From contig JAIRKN010000138.1 in NCBI GenBank assembly GCA_031260095.1, forward strand, positions 1 through 10,195: a stretch of 10,195 nt of DNA. The letters run 5' to 3'. Positions 7,290 through 10,195 of the stretch are shown piece after piece. Source of the stretch: Tannerella sp. (GTDB lineage Bacteria > Bacteroidota > Bacteroidia > Bacteroidales > Tannerellaceae). How positions within the stretch are numbered: position 1 is the first letter of the stretch; each line of letters begins with the position of its first letter. The notes under the pieces were generated by a model. That model was not told the origin of the DNA. It saw nothing but the letters and a program-made list of their open reading frames with translations, and did no database searches. The translations under genes and the position numbers were made by a program.

Positions 7290-7930
7290 AGAACGGATTG
7301 TTGTTTATCACTCAGCAAACGGAAAGATACAGCCATCTCCGGTCGGTTGAAATAGCCTTGGCCGGAGGTTGCCGGCAGATTCAACTCCGAATGAAAGAGG
7401 CCCCGGCCGGCGAGGTCGAAGAAGTAGCTTTTCGTGCGAAGGCGCTTTGTGATAAGTTCAATGCGGCATTATATGTTGACGACCATGTGGAGGTGTGCCG
7501 GAGAGTGAATCTCAGGGGGGTACACCTGGGGAAATCGGATATGCCGCCGCCGGAAGCGCGCAACATTCTTGGAAATCAGTATATCATAGGAGGTACGGCC
7601 AATACGTTTGAAGATATAGAGGTGTTATACCGCCGGCAGGTCGATTATATCGGTCTGGGGCCATTCCGTTTTACAACAACGAAGAAAAACCTGAGTCCGC
7701 TGTTAGGCTTGGAGGGATACCGGCGTATTATCGGACAATGCCGGGATCATGGAATTAATCTGCCGATAGTGGCAATCGGAGGGATTACGGCAGAGGATAT
7801 TCCGGATCTTATGCAAACCGGAGTATCCGCTATCGCACTATCCGGCGCTATATTAAATGCAGAAGATCCGGTCGCGGAAACCCGGAAGATTGTGAAACAA
7901 ATAAAACGACACAGTATATGGAAAACTTAG
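7286..7930 (+). CDS. thiE: Thiamin phosphate synthase
   Basis: Joins HMP-PP with thiazole (carboxylate) phosphate to make thiamin phosphate. The 214-residue protein has the full ThiE set: QLRMK (33-37), the acidic VDDH (64-67), HLGKSDM (80-86, standing for HLGQxD), [11 protein letters not shown] (101-111), [10 protein letters not shown] (125-134) and VAIGGI (162-167). I choose the ATG at 7286, which gives the ATGA overlap with the upstream gene seen elsewhere in this operon; an in-frame ATG at 7274 adds only four residues and overlaps more. The 3' end overlaps thiG by 13 bp (7918-7930), so translation of the two is likely coupled. Confidence 0.92.
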   Translation: MKNGLLFITQQTERYSHLRSVEIALAGGCRQIQLRMKEAPAGEVEEVAFRAKALCDKFNAALYVDDHVEVCRRVNLRGVHLGKSDMPPPEARNILGNQYIIGGTANTFEDIEVLYRRQVDYIGLGPFRFTTTKKNLSPLLGLEGYRRIIGQCRDHGINLPIVAIGGITAEDIPDLMQTGVSAIALSGAILNAEDPVAETRKIVKQIKRHSIWKT

Positions 7931-8691
7931 TCATAGCAGGGAAAGAATTTTGTTCGCGGCTGTTTCTCGGTACGGGAAAATTCAGTTCGAACGAACTGAT
8001 GCGTCTGGCAATTGACGCATCGCAGACGGAAATGGTTACCGTAGCGATGAAAAGACTGGACATGGATAACAAAGAGGATGATATGTTAGTCCATATCCGT
8101 CGCAAACCGGATATTCAGTTATTACCAAACACATCGGGAGTGCGGAATGCCCGGGAGGCGGTCTTTGCCGCAAAACTGGCCCGCGAAGCCTTTGAAACAA
8201 ACTGGCTGAAGCTTGAGATTCATCCGGATCCTAAATATTTATTACCCGATCCGATAGAAACATTGAAAGCAACGGAAGAACTGGCGAAAGACGGATTTGT
8301 GGTATTGCCGTATATCCAGGCGGATCCCGTTCTTTGTAAATTACTGGAAGAGGCCGGCGCCGCTACGGTGATGCCTCTGGGCGCTCCGATCGGAACAAAC
8401 AAAGGGCTGCGTACGCGTGATCTCCTGGAGATCATTATCGAACAAAGTAATCTGCCGGTAGTGGTAGATGCGGGAATAGGTGCGCCCTCCCATGCTGCCG
8501 AAGCAATGGAACTGGGCGCCGACGCCGTACTCGTTAATACGGCTATCGCCATAGCGGGCGATCCGGTCGCTATGGCAAATGCGTTCCGGTTGGCCGTGGA
8601 ATGTGGACGCATGGCTTTTGAAGCGCAACTGGCCGGGAAGTCTGGCATGGCCGCCGACGCAAGCAGTCCGCTTACATCCTTCCTGATGTGA
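7918..8691 (+). CDS. thiG: Thiazole synthase ThiG
   Basis: Condenses 1-deoxy-D-xylulose 5-phosphate, dehydroglycine and sulfur from ThiS thiocarboxylate into the thiazole phosphate carboxylate. The 257-residue TIM-barrel protein shows [11 protein letters not shown] (14-24), [14 protein letters not shown] (69-82), the Schiff-base lysine Lys98 in [17 protein letters not shown] (95-111), [13 protein letters not shown] (153-165), and the phosphate-binding [20 protein letters not shown] (181-200) followed by [11 protein letters not shown]. All family landmarks are intact and the length is normal. It begins inside the end of thiE and is followed by thiH after 12 bp. In many Bacteroides genomes thiC lies between thiG and thiH; here the two are directly adjacent. 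Confidence 0.97.
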   Translation: MENLVIAGKEFCSRLFLGTGKFSSNELMRLAIDASQTEMVTVAMKRLDMDNKEDDMLVHIRRKPDIQLLPNTSGVRNAREAVFAAKLAREAFETNWLKLEIHPDPKYLLPDPIETLKATEELAKDGFVVLPYIQADPVLCKLLEEAGAATVMPLGAPIGTNKGLRTRDLLEIIIEQSNLPVVVDAGIGAPSHAAEAMELGADAVLVNTAIAIAGDPVAMANAFRLAVECGRMAFEAQLAGKSGMAADASSPLTSFLM

Positions 8692-8703
8692 CATTTAAAA
8701 TGA

Positions 8704-9828
8704 ATGAGTATGTTATTTAAAGATTTGATTGGAGGATATGATTGGGAGGAACTGAAATCCGGCATCTTAAAAAAGACAGCCGGGGAGGTGGAACAGGCTT
8801 TGAACAAGCGGCGCCTCTTGACGGTGGATGACTTTATGGCCCTGATTTCTCCGGCAGCCGAACCTTATCTGGAACGAATGGCCGCCCTGAGCCGCCAATA
8901 TACCCGGCTGCGTTTTGGTAAGACGATACAGTTTTATGTCCCCCTTTACCTGACCAATTCGTGTATGAATCATTGTGTCTATTGCGGATTTAACCACAAT
9001 AACGATATAAAGCGCATTATACTGACCGATGAACAGATTCTCAGGGAAGTGGAGGCTATTAAGAAGATCGGGAACTTTCGGCATATCCTGCTGGTTACGG
9101 GCGAAAATCCGCGGGATGCGGGCGTCGATTATATTGAAAATGCTATCCGTCTGGTAAAGCCTTATTTTTCGTCTATCTCCATCGAAGTGCAGCCATTGAA
9201 AGAGGACAACTACCGCCGCCTGACAAGCGCAGGATTAAATGCCGTTTATTGTTATCAGGAAACCTATCATGCACAAAATTATAGAATGTACCATCCGAGG
9301 GGTATGAAATCGAAATTTGACTGGCGGCTGGACGTATTTGACCGTATGGGAAAAGCCGGCATACATAAAATAGGCTTAGGCGTATTGATCGGGCTGGAGG
9401 ACTGGCGTACGGATGTGACGATGATGGCTTTCCACCTGCGCTACCTGCAAAAGACATACTGGCAAACACGGTATTCGATTTCATTCCCGCGTATGCGCCC
9501 CCATGAAGGGAAGTCTTTCCGTTCGAATGTCATTATGTCGGACCGGGAACTGGCTCAGCTTATCTTCGCCTTCCGCATTTTTGACCATGATGTGGAGCTA
9601 TCCTTGTCGACCCGCGAAAAACCGCAATTCAGAGATCATATCGCCACGTTGGGTATTACTTCATTAAGCGCCGGATCAAAAACAGATCCGGGAGGATATG
9701 CCGTCTACAAAAAGGAGTTGGAACAATTTGCCGTCAGTGATGACCGCAGCCCGGAAGATGTTTTAAGCGCAGTGAAAAAACAGGGCTACGAAGTTGTCTG
9801 GAAAGACTGGGATCTAAGTCTGCAATAA
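8704..9828 (+). CDS. thiH: 2-iminoacetate (dehydroglycine) synthase ThiH, radical SAM
   Basis: Cleaves tyrosine to 2-iminoacetate (dehydroglycine) and p-cresol using a 5'-deoxyadenosyl radical; the product feeds ThiG. The 374-residue protein carries the radical-SAM cluster motif CxxxCxxC as NSCMNHCVYCGF (Cys87, Cys91, Cys94). Other landmarks are HILLVTGENPRDAGVDYI (127-144), EVQPL (161-165), YQETYH (184-189), IGLGVLIGLEDWR (223-235) and the C-terminal SLSAGSKTDPGGYA (320-333), all usual for ThiH. The ATG at 8704 is preferred; an overlapping ATG at 8700 is in another frame and stops after six codons. It is the last intact gene of the operon, and I see no hairpin with a T-run after it. A degraded HU-like gene begins within a few bases. 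Confidence 0.96.
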   Translation: MSMLFKDLIGGYDWEELKSGILKKTAGEVEQALNKRRLLTVDDFMALISPAAEPYLERMAALSRQYTRLRFGKTIQFYVPLYLTNSCMNHCVYCGFNHNNDIKRIILTDEQILREVEAIKKIGNFRHILLVTGENPRDAGVDYIENAIRLVKPYFSSISIEVQPLKEDNYRRLTSAGLNAVYCYQETYHAQNYRMYHPRGMKSKFDWRLDVFDRMGKAGIHKIGLGVLIGLEDWRTDVTMMAFHLRYLQKTYWQTRYSISFPRMRPHEGKSFRSNVIMSDRELAQLIFAFRIFDHDVELSLSTREKPQFRDHIATLGITSLSAGSKTDPGGYAVYKKELEQFAVSDDRSPEDVLSAVKKQGYEVVWKDWDLSLQ

Positions 9829-9836
9829 TGTCATAA

Positions 9837-10066
9837 TTCATTCCGGAAGTACCCTCCCCGCCCGCATCATCGCGCGGAGATGTAGCAAATGCAATCAGTT
9901 GTTTAATTGACACTGTACCCAAGTATCTGATTACGAACAAAAGCGTCGCTCCGGAAGAATTAGGCACATTTCATTTACAAGCGAAGGCGTAGAAAAACCG
10001 GAAGAATTCACAATAAGTAAAATCTCAGGTATCCGTGTACTGTTTGACTTTGAAAAAAGCGAATAA
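9837..10066 (+). pseudogene. Truncated, frameshifted HU-like (HU-HIG type) DNA-binding protein gene
   Basis: Two overlapping reading frames together give the C-terminal half of a Bacteroidota HU-like DNA-binding protein. The first frame (open from 9837, recognisable from about 9867) reads SSRGDVANAISCLIDTVPKY and then LITNKSVAPEELGTFH. The second frame, entered near 9975, reads FTSEGVEKPEEFTISKISG and IRVLFDFEKSE before TAA at 10064. These match the family pattern of a helical 'V..LE.L...IPKYL..G..V.LG.FG.F' segment followed by 'SSEGVE..EDFT..NIKGV...F'. The N-terminal 50 or so residues of a typical member are absent, and about two residues are missing at the frameshift, so the gene cannot be functional. 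No start codon with a promoter is seen. The identification is by recalled family pattern only. Confidence 0.72.
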
Positions 10067-10077
10067 ACACTCTGCCA

Positions 10078-10195
10078 ATCGGGTAGGAGAAACGGGATTA
10101 ATTCCCGTTTCGACCTCCCACACCACCGTGCGTACCGTTCGGTACACGGCGGTTCTTTAAGTTGAGGGTGATCTTTTGCGGTAATAGTCTACCGT
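10078..10195 (-). mobile_element. Group II intron, 3' end (domains V and VI)
   Basis: On the minus strand, 10154-10121 folds as a 34-nt domain V: a 10-bp lower stem (one A-G end mismatch, one G-U pair), a 2-nt CG bulge on the 3' side, a UACC/GGUA upper stem and a GAAC tetraloop. Domain VI follows: GGGAGG (10119-10114) pairs with CCT-A-CCC, leaving a single bulged A at 10084 as the branch point. A perfect 8-bp hairpin AAACGGGA/TCCCGTTT lies above it. The intron would end ...CCCGAT at 10078, with the bulged A seven bases from the end, as expected. Upstream of domain V, codons 10195-10157 read TVDYYRKRSPST then stop and may be the C-terminus of the intron-encoded reverse transcriptase, though this is too short to be sure. 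The rest lies beyond the window. Confidence 0.85.

Noticed and set aside
9734..9967. Minus-strand 77-codon frame at the thiH 3' end
   Set aside because: It is antisense to the thiH 3' end and to the HU relic; the plus-strand frames carry the recognisable protein similarity.
9951..10008. 11-bp direct repeat CCGGAAGAATT (9951-9961 and 9998-10008)
   Set aside because: Both copies encode PEE-type residues, though in different frames of the HU relic; there is no spacer or array structure to suggest a mobile or regulatory repeat.
1..10195. CRISPR array, tRNA or rRNA genes
   Set aside because: No regularly spaced repeats, cloverleaf-like sequence with CCA end, or rRNA signature was seen on either strand.

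Overview
The window reads as a chromosomal segment of a member of the order Bacteroidales (phylum Bacteroidota), possibly Tannerellaceae or Bacteroidaceae. Evidence: promoter-like sites of the Bacteroidota type (-33 TTTG, -7 TAnnTTTG), weak Shine-Dalgarno signals, a lysyl-tRNA synthetase with the extra C-terminal domain common in this phylum, a lysS-gpsA-pgi cluster, and the remnant of an HU-like DNA-binding protein typical of the group. The genus is inference.

Layout. (1) 1-194, minus strand: 5' end of an RDD-family membrane protein gene. (2) 195-543: divergent intergenic region with an A/T-rich palindrome carrying promoter-like boxes, a GC-rich inverted repeat that looks like a dispersed intergenic repeat, and the lysS promoter. 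(3) 544-4707, plus strand: lysS, gpsA (4-bp overlap) and pgi (76 bp further on, after a hairpin). (4) 4708-4953: thi promoter, TPP riboswitch, and a strong intrinsic terminator whose 5' arm can pair with the 3' strand of the aptamer. (5) 4954-9828: a compact thiamin operon, tenA-thiD-thiS-tenI-like-thiE-thiG-thiH, with spacings between a 13-bp overlap and a 23-bp gap. (6) 9837-10066: a truncated, frameshifted relic of an HU-like DNA-binding protein. (7) 10078-10195, minus strand: the 3' end of a group II intron (domains V and VI) running out of the window.

How the genes work together. TenA salvages the pyrimidine (HMP) from thiamin breakdown products and ThiD phosphorylates it twice. ThiS (sulfur carrier), ThiH (dehydroglycine from tyrosine) and ThiG make the thiazole phosphate, the TenI-like protein probably aromatises it, and ThiE joins the two halves into thiamin phosphate. 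TPP closes the loop through the riboswitch. Neither thiC (de novo HMP synthesis) nor thiF (ThiS activation) is in the window; the place where more thi genes might follow holds a gene relic and an intron instead.

The coding part is mostly orthodox. The most informative signals are the explicit terminator/antiterminator geometry of the riboswitch, the split ThiE/TenI pair, and the remodelled right end. I found no evidence of an entirely new system.
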